Below are positions 34,753 to 43,443 of a stretch of DNA of 64,000 nucleotides, piece by piece. A program made the translations under genes and the position numbers. The notes below the pieces were generated by a model. It did not search any database, was not told where the DNA came from, and saw nothing but the letters and a program-made list of their open reading frames with translations. The DNA is taken from contig NZ_CP144459.1 in assembly GCF_050320395.1 (NCBI RefSeq), positions 2,604,001 through 2,668,000 on the forward strand. The letters run 5' to 3'. Positions within the stretch are counted from its first letter, which is position 1. Each line of letters opens with the position of its first letter. Source of the DNA: Treponema_C sp050320395. GTDB taxonomy: Bacteria; Spirochaetota; Spirochaetia; Treponematales; Treponemataceae.

Positions 34753-34808
34753 AGCAGCAACAATCATAAAAAGGGTCGCTTTTCCTCCTCCTTTAGCGGC
34801 CCTTTTTT
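34753..34808 (+). ncRNA. candidate small RNA with C-rich loop and own terminator
   Basis: About 55 nt from the predicted start to the end of the T tract. After a short unpaired 5' part, AAAAAGGGTCGCT (34768-34780) pairs with AGCGGCCCTTTTT (34795-34807, one T-G pair) to form a 13-bp stem. The loop holds CCTCCTCC (34784-34791), a perfect match to Shine-Dalgarno sequences. C-rich loops are a hallmark of sRNAs that block ribosome binding. The same hairpin read on the minus strand ends in five T and may serve as terminator of the marR-like gene, which is the main alternative. Confidence 0.5.
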
Positions 34809-34845
34809 CATTTTAAAGCAAATCACCTTTTTGAACAAGAGCGCT

Positions 34846-35277
34846 TTAACTGAAGTTCTCTTCCACTTTGCACAAAAGGCTGAAAAGAGTTTGCTTTTCT
34901 TCTTCGGAAAAACCCTTATAACAGGTGTCGATGAGAGTACGGGATATTTCCGAGGCGGCCTGAGTGTAGGCACTCCCCTTTTCGGTCAAAGATACAAAGG
35001 TTATACGATTGTCCGTTTCACTGCGCTCCCTTCGGATATAGCCTTCCCGTTCAAGCTTTTTTATCAGGGCCGTGGCCGTCGACTTGTCTTTATGAATGCA
35101 GCGGGCAAGGTCTCCCATTTTCATTTTTCCGTTTTTCGCAAGTAAATATACGATATAGCCGTGCGAAGAAGCGATTCCCGCAAAGCCCCGTTCGGCAAGA
35201 CTGCGATTTAAATATGAAGAAATATTCGAACTTATTTTTGACACAAGCGAGGATATATTATTTAAATCTTCTTCCAT
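34846..35277 (-). CDS. MarR-family transcriptional regulator
   Basis: 143 residues. Long first helix, then SHGYIVYLLAKNGKMKMGDL, HKDKSTATALIKKLEREGYI (recognition helix and wing start), RRERSETDNRITFVSLTEKG and a C-terminal dimerisation helix: the complete MarR fold. There is no SD; TATACT (minus strand 35289-35284) lies exactly six nt before the ATG. It is divergent from a membrane protein gene with 85 bp between the start codons, a probable target. Confidence 0.88.
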   Translation of the reverse strand: MEEDLNNISSLVSKISSNISSYLNRSLAERGFAGIASSHGYIVYLLAKNGKMKMGDLARCIHKDKSTATALIKKLEREGYIRRERSETDNRITFVSLTEKGSAYTQAASEISRTLIDTCYKGFSEEEKQTLFSLLCKVEENFS

Positions 35278-35283
35278 ACATAC

Positions 35284-35312
35284 AGTATACCACCCTCAGC
35301 CCTTATTGACCA
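35284..35312 (-). promoter_or_regulatory. leaderless-type promoter of the marR-like gene
   Basis: On the minus strand TGGTCA (35312-35307), 17 bp, TATACT (35289-35284), six nt to the ATG at 35277. Confidence 0.5.
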
Positions 35313-35326
35313 GCGCTTTATACGCA

Positions 35327-35355
35327 TTGACTAGGCCCGCATTATTGCATACAAT
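35327..35355 (+). promoter_or_regulatory. leaderless-type promoter of the membrane protein gene
   Basis: TTGACT (35327-35332), exactly 17 bp, TACAAT (35350-35355), seven nt to the ATG at 35363. No SD. Confidence 0.6.
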
Positions 35356-35362
35356 TCCGGCT

Positions 35363-36148
35363 ATGATTTGGTTTTTTATTAAAAAGAATTTTTGCGACGG
35401 CTGGGATAATCTTTTATTTTTGGCCCTGTTTAATTTGATTATTATAGCCTTGCTCAGCGCTGCTTTTTTTACCGTATCCGCTCTTATCGATATATCTTCA
35501 ATCGCAGCTTTTGCGGTTTTAGCGGTTTTTATCTGTCTGATAAACGTTCTTCTTTTCGCCTTCAGCGATTCCGCTTTACGCTTGGCGGATTTTAAATCCG
35601 TTTCGATAAAAGAAAGCTTTGCCGTCATTCCCTCAGTATGGAAGACCGGTCTTTTCTTCGGTATTACAGTGCTTTTATTGATATTTATGGCAGCCGGGGC
35701 TATCCCGTTTTATTTCGGTATGAAAAACATGGCCGGCCTCATACTGGGCTCGGTTTTGTTTTGGGTGCTCGTCGTTGCAGTCCTTTCTTTGCAATGGTTT
35801 ATGCCGCTTCAATCTTATTTCGGCGGCAGCGTTATCAAAAATGTAAAAAAAAGTTTTATTTTATTTTTCGATAATACGGGATTTTCCGTTTTTATGTTTA
35901 TCTACTCATGCATTGTTTTTGTGCTTTCCGCTTTTTTGGGCTTTATGGCGCCCGGTATTACCGGAGTAATTTTAGGCTACAATAATGCCCTGCGCTTACG
36001 AATGTATAAATACGATTGGCTTGAAGAACATTCCGAGCTTCCTGCAAAACAGGCGCGCCGCAGTATTCCCTGGGATGAATTGCTTGCCGAAGACCGCGAA
36101 ACCTTGGGCCCGCGAGACTTTAAAAGTTTTATATTTCCGTGGAAATGA
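35363..36148 (+). CDS. polytopic membrane protein of unknown function
   Basis: 261 residues from the ATG at 35363; the longer frame to 35306 is ignored because the promoter lies inside it. Six hydrophobic segments (about 15-40, 45-65, 95-115, 125-150, 175-205) are followed by a polar 50-residue cytoplasmic tail with YDWLEEHSEL and RRSIPWDELLAEDRE. The layout (WDNLLFLALFN at the first helix) is reminiscent of DUF624/YesL-like proteins, but I would not assign it. It is divergent from the marR-like gene. Confidence 0.65.
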   Translation: MIWFFIKKNFCDGWDNLLFLALFNLIIIALLSAAFFTVSALIDISSIAAFAVLAVFICLINVLLFAFSDSALRLADFKSVSIKESFAVIPSVWKTGLFFGITVLLLIFMAAGAIPFYFGMKNMAGLILGSVLFWVLVVAVLSLQWFMPLQSYFGGSVIKNVKKSFILFFDNTGFSVFMFIYSCIVFVLSAFLGFMAPGITGVILGYNNALRLRMYKYDWLEEHSELPAKQARRSIPWDELLAEDRETLGPRDFKSFIFPWK

Positions 36149-36229
36149 TTTGCTCGCAGTGATTTTTCGCCGGGAACGATTTGCTTCGGAAAGAGGGGCC
36201 GGGAAAAAATCGGCCGCCTTTTTACAGCC

Positions 36230-37282
36230 TTACCCCACCCGCTCTCCGTTTCGCAGGGCGGTTCTCAATTTGAAAATCTTTTCGTCCATACGTTCAAGTT
36301 CGGCAAGCAGGGCTTTTTCTTCGGCGGAAGTTTCGAGTACCGCGGCAATCCCCCCGTTTTTAATGACAATGCGCCGGTCCGCATAAAGGGCAAGGGCGGG
36401 GTCGTGGGTTGCCATCAAAACGATTTTTTCTTTTGACACAAGTAGTTCCAGCGCCTTTTTGCGGTCTATCCCCGCGTTTTCTATTTCGTCTATAAGCACA
36501 ATGGGAGATGAACTTAAAATCGCCGTGTCGGCAATCATAAGGGAGCGCGATTGACCGCCGCTTAAAGCCGTAACGGGCGTATGCATATAAAAGCTTTCCC
36601 CCGCCAGACGGTTTGCCGCTTCAAGGACGGCGCGCACGGCCTCATCCTTATCTTCGACAAGGCGGCTTTCGGCATGCAGCCGAATAAACTCTTCGGCCGA
36701 CAAATCCATAACGAAATTCATGTTTTGCGACAATTGGGCAACCAGAGAATTGTTCGCCGAAAACCGCAAAGCCCTGTCCGGTGTTTTATCGTTTACCAAA
36801 ACGCTGCGCTTTGTCGGAGTGTCGCCGCGCGCCGCCCATTCTATATCGGCAAGCAGGCGCGATTTTCCCGAACCGGTAGGCCCGACAATGGCGATAATTT
36901 CGGAACGGTAGAGCGTTATTTCCGAAAAAGCTTCCGGAGCGCCGGACTTATCGGTTCCGGGCAAAATACGTATGCTGTGTACCGCGCTCGAATCGTCCAA
37001 GTCCAAAAATTCCTTCATTTGAACAATAAAGTCGAAAAAGGAATTGTACATTTCGGCCTTATCGAGGGCGGCGTCTTCGGCAGCCTGCGGGGGAATCGAA
37101 TTCAAAAAAGCGGCAAAGGTTAGGCCTTTTTTATCGAATACGCCCAAATCGTGCAAGCGGTTTTCCGTAAAAAAGTCTTCTATAAAGGGATAGGTTTTTA
37201 AAAGTTCGGCTATGCTTTGTCCGGTAAGAGGAACTGCGTGCAAATTATTTAAAGTGTATGTATTGTCAGTATAAGGCGGCAT
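36230..37282 (-). CDS. ABC ATPase with N-terminal DUF1858-like domain
   Basis: 350 residues. The first 65 residues (SIAELLKTYPFIEDFF, then HDLGVFDKKGL) look like a DUF1858 helical domain. The ATPase follows with Walker A GPTGSGKS (134-141), signature LSGGQ (240-244), Walker B VLIDEIE (262-268) and H-loop ATHDP. It has no membrane part, and no permease gene is nearby. It overlaps the GTPase gene by 17 nt and is the last of three tightly coupled genes. Role unknown; an ATP-driven step in loading or releasing a ligand held by the substrate-binding-like protein is one possibility. Confidence 0.75.
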   Translation of the reverse strand: MPPYTDNTYTLNNLHAVPLTGQSIAELLKTYPFIEDFFTENRLHDLGVFDKKGLTFAAFLNSIPPQAAEDAALDKAEMYNSFFDFIVQMKEFLDLDDSSAVHSIRILPGTDKSGAPEAFSEITLYRSEIIAIVGPTGSGKSRLLADIEWAARGDTPTKRSVLVNDKTPDRALRFSANNSLVAQLSQNMNFVMDLSAEEFIRLHAESRLVEDKDEAVRAVLEAANRLAGESFYMHTPVTALSGGQSRSLMIADTAILSSSPIVLIDEIENAGIDRKKALELLVSKEKIVLMATHDPALALYADRRIVIKNGGIAAVLETSAEEKALLAELERMDEKIFKLRTALRNGERVG

Positions 37283-37982
37283 TGTCCGTTTCCTTTTCAG
37301 TAATTTTCATTTTGCGTATATTGCCTTTTTGAAAACGCTCTCCTATACGCGTTTCGCCCAAACAATAAGAACACAATGCCGCCGGCATGGGAAAACGTAA
37401 TTCCATTCCTTCCACGCTCGTAATATTTTTGCCTCCTTCTAAAAGGCGGCTCAATTCAAAGGCTCCCTGCCCGTTTAAGCCGTTTACATGCATAATAAGG
37501 GCTTTAGGATTTACCGCATGTACCTTTGCGGCGAATACTTCGCGCTCGGCTTGCGATACGATATCTCCCTTTGTAATAACCACAATGTCGGCGGCTTTTA
37601 AAAGCGGACCGATTTTTTTCGGCGTATTTATACCCGAAAGGTTATCTATAACGCAGATTCCCGGCACCTCTTTTATGTAAGGAGAACAGCGGTTACACAG
37701 ACCCGCCGATTCGGTAATCAGCATATCGAGGTTTTGTTGTATACCCCACTGTACCGTTTCTTCAATATTCGACACAAAAAAATGGTCGGGGCATAGGGCG
37801 CCCGAAATTCCTTTTTGTACGGGAATACCCGCTTTTTCGTATAAAAGGTCGTCGTCCGTATAAAGGCAGTCGAATTTGACAACTCCTGCGCGGATTCCCC
37901 GGTCTTTAAGTGCTTCAATTGTTTTTAAAATAACGCTCGTTTTTCCCGAAGAGGGCGGCCCCGATACTATGACCGCATTCAT
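37266..37982 (-). CDS. HypB/UreG/CobW-like GTPase
   Basis: 238 residues. P-loop GPPSSGKT (8-15), a VVKFDCLYTDDDLLYEKAGIP segment that corresponds to the HypB-like switch region (in two blocks: VVKFDCLYTDDDL and YEKAGIPV), ITESAGLCNRCSPY with a CxxC motif, and VVITKGDIVSQAE as guanine-specificity motif. A second cysteine pair CSYC lies near the C-terminus (about 213-216). HypB/UreG GTPases insert metals; the Cys pairs fit metal or Fe-S binding. Its start overlaps the upstream gene in ATGA and its end overlaps the ABC gene, so all three are made together. Confidence 0.75.
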   Translation of the reverse strand: MNAVIVSGPPSSGKTSVILKTIEALKDRGIRAGVVKFDCLYTDDDLLYEKAGIPVQKGISGALCPDHFFVSNIEETVQWGIQQNLDMLITESAGLCNRCSPYIKEVPGICVIDNLSGINTPKKIGPLLKAADIVVITKGDIVSQAEREVFAAKVHAVNPKALIMHVNGLNGQGAFELSRLLEGGKNITSVEGMELRFPMPAALCSYCLGETRIGERFQKGNIRKMKITEKETDNAALY

Positions 37983-39271
37983 ACTGCAAACCTTTCGGAC
38001 TTTGCGCCAAGGGCTTTTTCAAAGTCGGCATTCAATTTTTCAAGAAGTTCTCCTATATCGTTTTGTTTAAGAAAATCCCAGCCTATCCACAAAAACTTTT
38101 TGTCCTTGTCAAGCTTATTGTCCACATCGGGATTTGTTGAGGGGAAAAAGCCGTTTTGCGATAAAAGGGTACCGACTTCCTTTGAAAGAAAAAAATCGGA
38201 AAATACCCGTGTTTTTTCACAGGTTTCTTTTTTGGCGAGCATAAAAATCGGAGCAAGCACCGCACCGTCTTCGGGCCACACAACCTCCAGCTGAGAATCA
38301 TCGCGAATCATCGTCGAAAAAAAGTAGGGGGCAATATGGACTGCAGGATCTCCTTCTTTATAAGTATAGTTTTCTTTTACCATCTGTGCAGGATGTAAAA
38401 AAGAACCGCAAGCTTTCGCAAGTTTTTGAATGCCTTCATCGCCGAACAATTTGTACACGTTCAAAAGAAGGGCGTTGAATAAATCCAAGTCTTTAAAAGG
38501 GAGGGCAAGGGCGTTTTCGAATTCATCCGTAAACAAGTCGGCCCAGCGCTTGGGCATCGGCCGTCCGTTTAGAGCAGCTTTGTTCACAACCATAAGGGCC
38601 GGAACAACCCCGATTACCGCATAGACATTATCCTTGTCGCGTAAATCGATCGAGTCGCTGCAAAAATCGGCGTTCATGTGCAAAACGGGACAGTAAAACA
38701 TATCTTTTTTCGTATACGGGGCCATACGCGCTTTATCGAAAAAAAAGTCGAAGCCCGTGGAAAGCATAAGGTCGGGTACGGTCTGTTCGTCTTTAAAGGC
38801 GTCCGCAAGCCAGTCGATACCCAAATTTGCCGAGCGTAAATCGTAGCTGAAGGTATAACCCGCCTTTTTCATCTCATCGGCATGAGTTTCGGTATAAGAA
38901 GCGTAGAGTTCTTCAAAGGCTTCCAAAAGGGGAATGCGCACCGGACAGGGTAAAATTCCCTGTATTTTAATGCATTGTTTTCCGTCTGTAAGATGGGAAA
39001 ACGGGTCGTTTTTCAGTTTTTTTAAAGAAGAGTCGGCTCGCTCGGTAAGAGATTCGGTTTCGATTAAGGCGTTCAGTTCGGCTTCGCAGGATTCGACATC
39101 GAGGTTTTTCGACAACAAAGCTTTTTTTAAGCTTATCTTGCTTCCCATCAGCTTTCTCATAACGGGGTTTGAAAGGGGCGCAAACCCTTTTTGTACCAAA
39201 TACGAAACGATTTGCGGGTATTGTTCGGTCAGTGCAAACACCGTATCGTCAAGGTTTATTTTTTGATTCAT
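37979..39271 (-). CDS. substrate-binding-fold protein with DUF1858 domain, no signal peptide
   Basis: 430 residues. Residues 5-65 are a DUF1858 domain (DTVFALTEQYPQIVSYLVQ, then GFAPLSNPVMRKL). From about 100 on the protein resembles a type-2 periplasmic binding protein of ABC importers (Fe/molybdate/sulfate group), but there is neither signal peptide nor lipobox, so it should stay in the cytoplasm. SD GGAG before the ATG. First gene of a three-gene operon with a HypB-like GTPase and an ABC ATPase. A cytosolic ligand- or cofactor-handling machine is the simplest reading. Confidence 0.75.
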   Translation of the reverse strand: MNQKINLDDTVFALTEQYPQIVSYLVQKGFAPLSNPVMRKLMGSKISLKKALLSKNLDVESCEAELNALIETESLTERADSSLKKLKNDPFSHLTDGKQCIKIQGILPCPVRIPLLEAFEELYASYTETHADEMKKAGYTFSYDLRSANLGIDWLADAFKDEQTVPDLMLSTGFDFFFDKARMAPYTKKDMFYCPVLHMNADFCSDSIDLRDKDNVYAVIGVVPALMVVNKAALNGRPMPKRWADLFTDEFENALALPFKDLDLFNALLLNVYKLFGDEGIQKLAKACGSFLHPAQMVKENYTYKEGDPAVHIAPYFFSTMIRDDSQLEVVWPEDGAVLAPIFMLAKKETCEKTRVFSDFFLSKEVGTLLSQNGFFPSTNPDVDNKLDKDKKFLWIGWDFLKQNDIGELLEKLNADFEKALGAKSERFAV

Positions 39272-39399
39272 ACAATCTCCGATTTTAAACTGCTTTAGGG
39301 CAAGCCGCCGGCGGCGCTGCCCGCGGCTTTTCCCTGTTATACTTTACTAACTTATAGCGCCTAAGAATATACAAAAAAAGAAGGCTAAAAGCAAGCGGG

Positions 39400-39492
39400 T
39401 GATTCAAAGCTTTCATTGACGATGCCGTTTCAAGCGATTTTTGATAAGCCCCTTTTTCAAGCCCGATAACTTCACCCTCTTCTCTGCCTTGA
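39400..39492 (-). pseudogene. 3' remnant of an rpn gene
   Basis: About 30 codons on the minus strand read QGREEGEVIGLEKGAY, QKSLETASSMKALNHPL, closely matching the C-terminal tail of rpn copy 1 (15830-15930) at protein and nucleotide level. The nuclease part is absent. It lies antisense to and in front of rpsD, and the rpsD -35 touches its 5' end. It shows that rpn genes have moved through this chromosome before. Confidence 0.7.
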
Positions 39493-39517
39493 CAAAAAAA
39501 GCGCATTACCGTATAAT
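39489..39517 (+). promoter_or_regulatory. consensus promoter of rpsD
   Basis: TTGACA (39489-39494), exactly 17 bp, TATAAT (39512-39517): both hexamers perfect. The leader is about 22 nt with GAGGTGA as SD. Confidence 0.85.
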
Positions 39518-39545
39518 TAAAGCCTATCTTTTTATGAGGTGAAAC

Positions 39546-40160
39546 ATGGCGATTAGACAGCCTAAAGGAAAAACAGTCAGAAGGCTCGGTTTGAACATTT
39601 ACGGAAACCCCAAGTACGATAAATTGTTAAGCCGCAAGCCGAACGGTCCCGGAAAAGAACGCGGCCTTAAAAAACGGGGCAAAACGTCTGTTTATGGAGA
39701 GCAATTAAAAGAAAAGCAGAAATTCCGCTTTGCTTACGGTATTTCGGAACGTCAGTTTAGAAATTTGTTTAAAAAAGCAAACAGACTGCACGGCGTTACA
39801 AGCGACAACATGATTTCTTTAATGGAACAGCGCTTGGATAACACGATTTACAGAATGGGTTTCGCCGTCAGCCGTGCACAAGCAAGACAAATGGTTTCAC
39901 ATGCGTACTTTTTTATAAACGGTAAACCCGTGAACATTCCCTCAATGTGCGTAAGTGTAAACGACGTTATCACGACAAAAGAAAAAAAAGGTATTCAAAA
40001 CCTTATCCGGCATAACTTGACGGTTAATCAGGGTGCAAAAGGCTCCTGGCTCACCGTCGATACCGAAGCCCTTTCGGCAACGGTAAATGCCCTGCCCTTA
40101 GCAGGCGATATTCAGCCCGTCGGACACATCCAGAGCGTGGTTGAATACTACTCGCGCTAA
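39546..40160 (+). CDS. rpsD: 30S ribosomal protein S4
   Basis: 204 residues. Starts MAIRQPKGKTVRRLGLNIYG and carries the S4 RNA-binding domain MEQRLDNTIYRMGFAVSR with ARQMVSHAYFFINGKPVNIP. S4 binds 16S rRNA early in 30S assembly. The N-terminal zinc-finger cysteines of some S4 proteins are absent (zinc-free form). The gene stands alone with a perfect promoter and its own terminator, outside the alpha operon. Confidence 0.97.
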   Translation: MAIRQPKGKTVRRLGLNIYGNPKYDKLLSRKPNGPGKERGLKKRGKTSVYGEQLKEKQKFRFAYGISERQFRNLFKKANRLHGVTSDNMISLMEQRLDNTIYRMGFAVSRAQARQMVSHAYFFINGKPVNIPSMCVSVNDVITTKEKKGIQNLIRHNLTVNQGAKGSWLTVDTEALSATVNALPLAGDIQPVGHIQSVVEYYSR

Positions 40161-40180
40161 GCGCATCTTTTTTTCAAACG

Positions 40181-40225
40181 GGATTGTCCGAAAAGCAAAA
40201 GCTTTAAGGACAGTCCTTTTTTTTT
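40181..40225 (+). terminator. intrinsic terminator of rpsD
   Basis: GGATTGTCC (40181-40189) pairs with GGACAGTCC (40208-40216), one T-G pair included, followed by nine T. Confidence 0.85.
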
Positions 40226-40276
40226 GCTTTTTTCACTATACTGTATAAAGTGTATAATATCCGCTCATTAAAAAAC

Positions 40277-40305
40277 TTGACAAATTTAAAAACCTGTCTT
40301 AAAAT
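40277..40305 (+). promoter_or_regulatory. promoter of the four-carbon acid sugar operon
   Basis: TTGACA (40277-40282), exactly 17 bp, TAAAAT (40300-40305). The leader to the ATG at 40340 is about 28 nt and contains AAGGA. Confidence 0.65.
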
Positions 40306-40339
40306 AAACATAATCAAACAAAAAGGAACACTATCGAAC

Positions 40340-41095
40340 ATGCTTACACAGGAACGGAGTACCTATATTCTCGAAAAAATAAAAAACGGCGGAGCCGCCC
40401 ATGTTGAAACGCTTGCAAAAGAAGCCGGTGTAAGCCCCATGACAATCAGACGGGATTTGACAAAGCTTGCAAAGGAAGGATTAATAGAGCGCTGTCACGG
40501 CGGAGCCTTGCTCAAAAGAGAAACTCCGTACCGCGAAAAAAAAACAAGCAATGCGGATGAAAAAATAAAAATAGCGCAAACGGCCGTAAACCTTATCCCC
40601 GAAAAAGCAAGCGTCTTTTTGGATGCCGGAACCAGTACTTGGCACATAGCATTCCTGCTTACGGGGCGTAAAGACCTGACGGTTATAACCGCCGACTTGG
40701 AAATCGCACATTTATTAAAAGACAGTCAAGTCAAGCTCATCGTATGCGGCGGGGAAGTACAAAAAAAGACGGGCAGTATGCTCGGTTTTTTTGCAAATTG
40801 GATGATTGCCGAAATGAGATTCGAGCAATGCTTTATCGGTACCGCCTGTATAGACGAAAATTTCGATATTCTTACTCCGACAACGGAAAAGGCGGAGTTA
40901 AAGCGGCTTATTGTAAAAAACAGCCGCGCCTCTTATCTGGTTGCCGATTCAAGCAAATTTTACAAACAGGCAATGACCCGTATTAATTCATTGTCCGATT
41001 ATACGGGCCTTATTACAACAAAAAAATTCTCAAGGGAAGAAAAAGAAAATCTAACGAAAAAAAGCGTTACAATCATTGACGCAAATACAGAGTAA
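40340..41095 (+). CDS. DeoR/GlpR-family repressor
   Basis: 251 residues from the ATG at 40340 (MLTQERSTYIL). N-terminal DeoR HTH: GGAAHVETLAKEAGVSPMTI, RRDLTKLAKEGLIERCHGGA. The C-terminal DeoRC sensor domain has the isomerase-like fold with FLDAGTSTWH, VITADLEIA and VCGGEVQKKTG. DeoR proteins respond to phosphorylated sugars; here the inducer may be a phosphorylated tetronate. It is the first gene of the operon and likely represses it. Confidence 0.9.
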   Translation: MLTQERSTYILEKIKNGGAAHVETLAKEAGVSPMTIRRDLTKLAKEGLIERCHGGALLKRETPYREKKTSNADEKIKIAQTAVNLIPEKASVFLDAGTSTWHIAFLLTGRKDLTVITADLEIAHLLKDSQVKLIVCGGEVQKKTGSMLGFFANWMIAEMRFEQCFIGTACIDENFDILTPTTEKAELKRLIVKNSRASYLVADSSKFYKQAMTRINSLSDYTGLITTKKFSREEKENLTKKSVTIIDANTE

Positions 41096-41112
41096 AAAAA
41101 AGGGAGAGGCAT

Positions 41113-42417
41113 ATGGCACGGTGCCTTATTATTGCGGACGATTTAACCGGTGCAAATGCAACCGGAGTACTGCTTCAAAAAATCAACTATCCCTCTTTTA
41201 CCGTCATAGACGCGGAACACTTTGAACGCGAAATTGAAAAAAAGTGCGACTGCATTATATGTCCGACCGACAGCAGAGCTATAGACAGCGAAGTCGCCTA
41301 TGAACGGGTTTTTCTTGCCGCAAAAATGCTGGGTTCAAAAGATACACTCATATATGCAAAACGTATAGACAGTACCTTACGCGGAAATCTCGGAAGCGAA
41401 ACCGATGCCCTGCTGGATGCATTGGGTGACGGCTTTACGGCAATTGCGGTTCCCGCATTCCCGCAGTCGGGCAGAATCGTGTGCGGCGGTTATATGCTTG
41501 TCAACGGAGTTCCCCTTCATAAAACGGAGGCTGCAATCGACCCTAAAACACCGGTATCAAGTTCGTCGGTATACGACTTATTTTCTCTACAATCAAAATA
41601 TAACATTCGTATATGTACAATCAATGACCTTATGAAAGGCAAAAAACACGTTATCAATTATATACACGATGCCGTCCGAAGCGGAACGCGTATCATTACC
41701 TTCGATTGTATCGGAAATGAAGATACGGATTTTATTGCCGACGCCGTTATTGAAAGCGGCATTCCCTTTATCTGTGTGGACCCCGGCCCTTTTACCGCGG
41801 CGGTTGTACGCAAAAAAATCATCCCTAAAGAAGATAAAAAAAACATAAAACTGCTTGCCCTTGTGGGAAGCGTTAATCCGGTAGCACGGCTTCAAATAGA
41901 AGAATTGTTTTTATCGCATACCGTATTTAAAATATGCGTACGCACACGGCATTTTATCGAAAGCGATACAAGCCGCCGCGAAGAAATCAATCGGGTTGTA
42001 AAAGATTTTCTTGCCGGCTATACGGACTATCAAATATGCTGCATATACGGCGACGGTTTGCAGCCCGAAAACAAACTGGACTTTTCCGAATATGAAGAAA
42101 AAAACCGCCTGTCTAAAGATGAACTGTGCATCCTGATAAACGAGTCTTTCGCCGAGATTCTATTCCGTATTTTGGAGCAGGCCCCGCAGTTTGCCGGTCT
42201 TTATACGAGCGGCGGCGATATTACGGTTGCCGTATGTAAAAAAGTTAAAGCCGCCGGCATTAAACTTATCGGAGAAGTCCTTCCCCTCGCCGCCTACGGA
42301 GAACTTATCGGCGGAATATACGGAGGCCTTAAAATTATCACAAAGGGGGGTATGGCCGGCGACAAAGATGCTATGAAAAAATGTATTCAATATATGCAGG
42401 AACATTTACTGTTATAA
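41113..42417 (+). CDS. four-carbon acid sugar kinase (DUF1537 family)
   Basis: 434 residues. Characteristic ADDLTGANATGVLL at the N-terminus, KRIDSTLRGNLGSETDALL, VPAFPQSGRIVCGGYML, and a nucleotide-binding C-terminal domain with LYTSGGDITVAVCK. DUF1537 kinases phosphorylate C4 acid sugars. With the PdxA-like dehydrogenase next to it, the D-threonate (or D-erythronate-derived) branch is the best guess: kinase makes D-threonate 4-phosphate. SD GGGAGAGG. It starts 17 bp after the DeoR gene. Confidence 0.88.
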   Translation: MARCLIIADDLTGANATGVLLQKINYPSFTVIDAEHFEREIEKKCDCIICPTDSRAIDSEVAYERVFLAAKMLGSKDTLIYAKRIDSTLRGNLGSETDALLDALGDGFTAIAVPAFPQSGRIVCGGYMLVNGVPLHKTEAAIDPKTPVSSSSVYDLFSLQSKYNIRICTINDLMKGKKHVINYIHDAVRSGTRIITFDCIGNEDTDFIADAVIESGIPFICVDPGPFTAAVVRKKIIPKEDKKNIKLLALVGSVNPVARLQIEELFLSHTVFKICVRTRHFIESDTSRREEINRVVKDFLAGYTDYQICCIYGDGLQPENKLDFSEYEEKNRLSKDELCILINESFAEILFRILEQAPQFAGLYTSGGDITVAVCKKVKAAGIKLIGEVLPLAAYGELIGGIYGGLKIITKGGMAGDKDAMKKCIQYMQEHLLL

Positions 42418-42427
42418 GGAGAAATGT

Positions 42428-43429
42428 ATGACAAAACCGATTATAGCCGTTCCGATAGGAGATCCCGCGGGCATAGGCCCCGAAATCGTTGCAAAAGCCT
42501 TTAGCGACGCCGAAACACAAAGAGCGGCACGCTGTCTTGCAATCGGAGACACGACTGTTATGGAACAGGCCATCCGTATTACGGGAGTCCCCTTACACAT
42601 TCACAAAGTACAAAGTCCCGAAGACGGCCGCTATGAACAGGGAATACTGAATTTACTTCCCATAGACAATATCGATATGCGGCAATTCGCCTTCGGCAAA
42701 ATAAGCGCTATGTGCGGAAAAGCCGCCTTTGAATATATTGAAAAAAGCATTGAGCTTGCCGTACAAAAAAAAGCGGCCGCCGTTGCAACAACTCCGATTA
42801 ACAAAGAAGCATTAAAGGCAGGCGGAGTGAACTTTATCGGACATACCGAAATTTTCGGAGAACTTACGGGGACGGAAGACCCGCTTACAATGTTTGAAGT
42901 ACGCGGCTTGCGGATTTTCTTTTTAACGCGCCATGTATCGCTTCGATGCGCCTGCGATATGGTAACAAAGGAGCGTATCAAAGATTATGTTAAACGCTGT
43001 TACGCAATGTTGAACAGTCTCGGAGTTACCGAAGGAACGATGGCGGTTGCAGGCTTAAATCCGCACAGCGGAGAACACGGACTTTTCGGAGACGAAGAAG
43101 TAAGGGAGGTGGAACCCGCCGTCAACGAATTGATTGCCGAAGGCTATAAGGTATGCGGCCCTATCGGAGCCGATTCGGTATTTCACTTGGCCTTACAGGG
43201 AAAATTCAACAGCGTGCTTTCGCTGTACCATGACCAGGGACACATCGCGGCTAAAACCCTCGATTTTGAACGCACCGTATCCGTAACGGGAGGCATGCCG
43301 ATTTTACGCACCTCGGTAGACCACGGAACCGCTCTCGATATAGCCGGGACGGGAAAGGCAAGCGCCGTCAGCATGATTGAAGCAATACGGCTGGGAGCCG
43401 TCTATGCCTCGGGCTTTGCAAAAAAATAA
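42428..43429 (+). CDS. PdxA2-type 4-phospho-D-threonate/4-hydroxythreonine-4-P dehydrogenase
   Basis: 333 residues. Starts MTKPIIAVPIGDPAGIGPEI as PdxA does, with TTPINKEALKAGG, FIGHTEIFGELTG, NPHSGEHGLFGDEE and LYHDQGHIAAKTLDF (metal and phosphate ligands). PdxA itself serves vitamin B6 synthesis, but in an operon with a DUF1537 kinase the PdxA2 isoform oxidises and decarboxylates D-threonate 4-phosphate to dihydroxyacetone phosphate. No other B6 gene is near. It starts 10 bp after the kinase. Confidence 0.9.
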   Translation: MTKPIIAVPIGDPAGIGPEIVAKAFSDAETQRAARCLAIGDTTVMEQAIRITGVPLHIHKVQSPEDGRYEQGILNLLPIDNIDMRQFAFGKISAMCGKAAFEYIEKSIELAVQKKAAAVATTPINKEALKAGGVNFIGHTEIFGELTGTEDPLTMFEVRGLRIFFLTRHVSLRCACDMVTKERIKDYVKRCYAMLNSLGVTEGTMAVAGLNPHSGEHGLFGDEEVREVEPAVNELIAEGYKVCGPIGADSVFHLALQGKFNSVLSLYHDQGHIAAKTLDFERTVSVTGGMPILRTSVDHGTALDIAGTGKASAVSMIEAIRLGAVYASGFAKK

Positions 43430-43443
43430 AACAATGCATAAAG

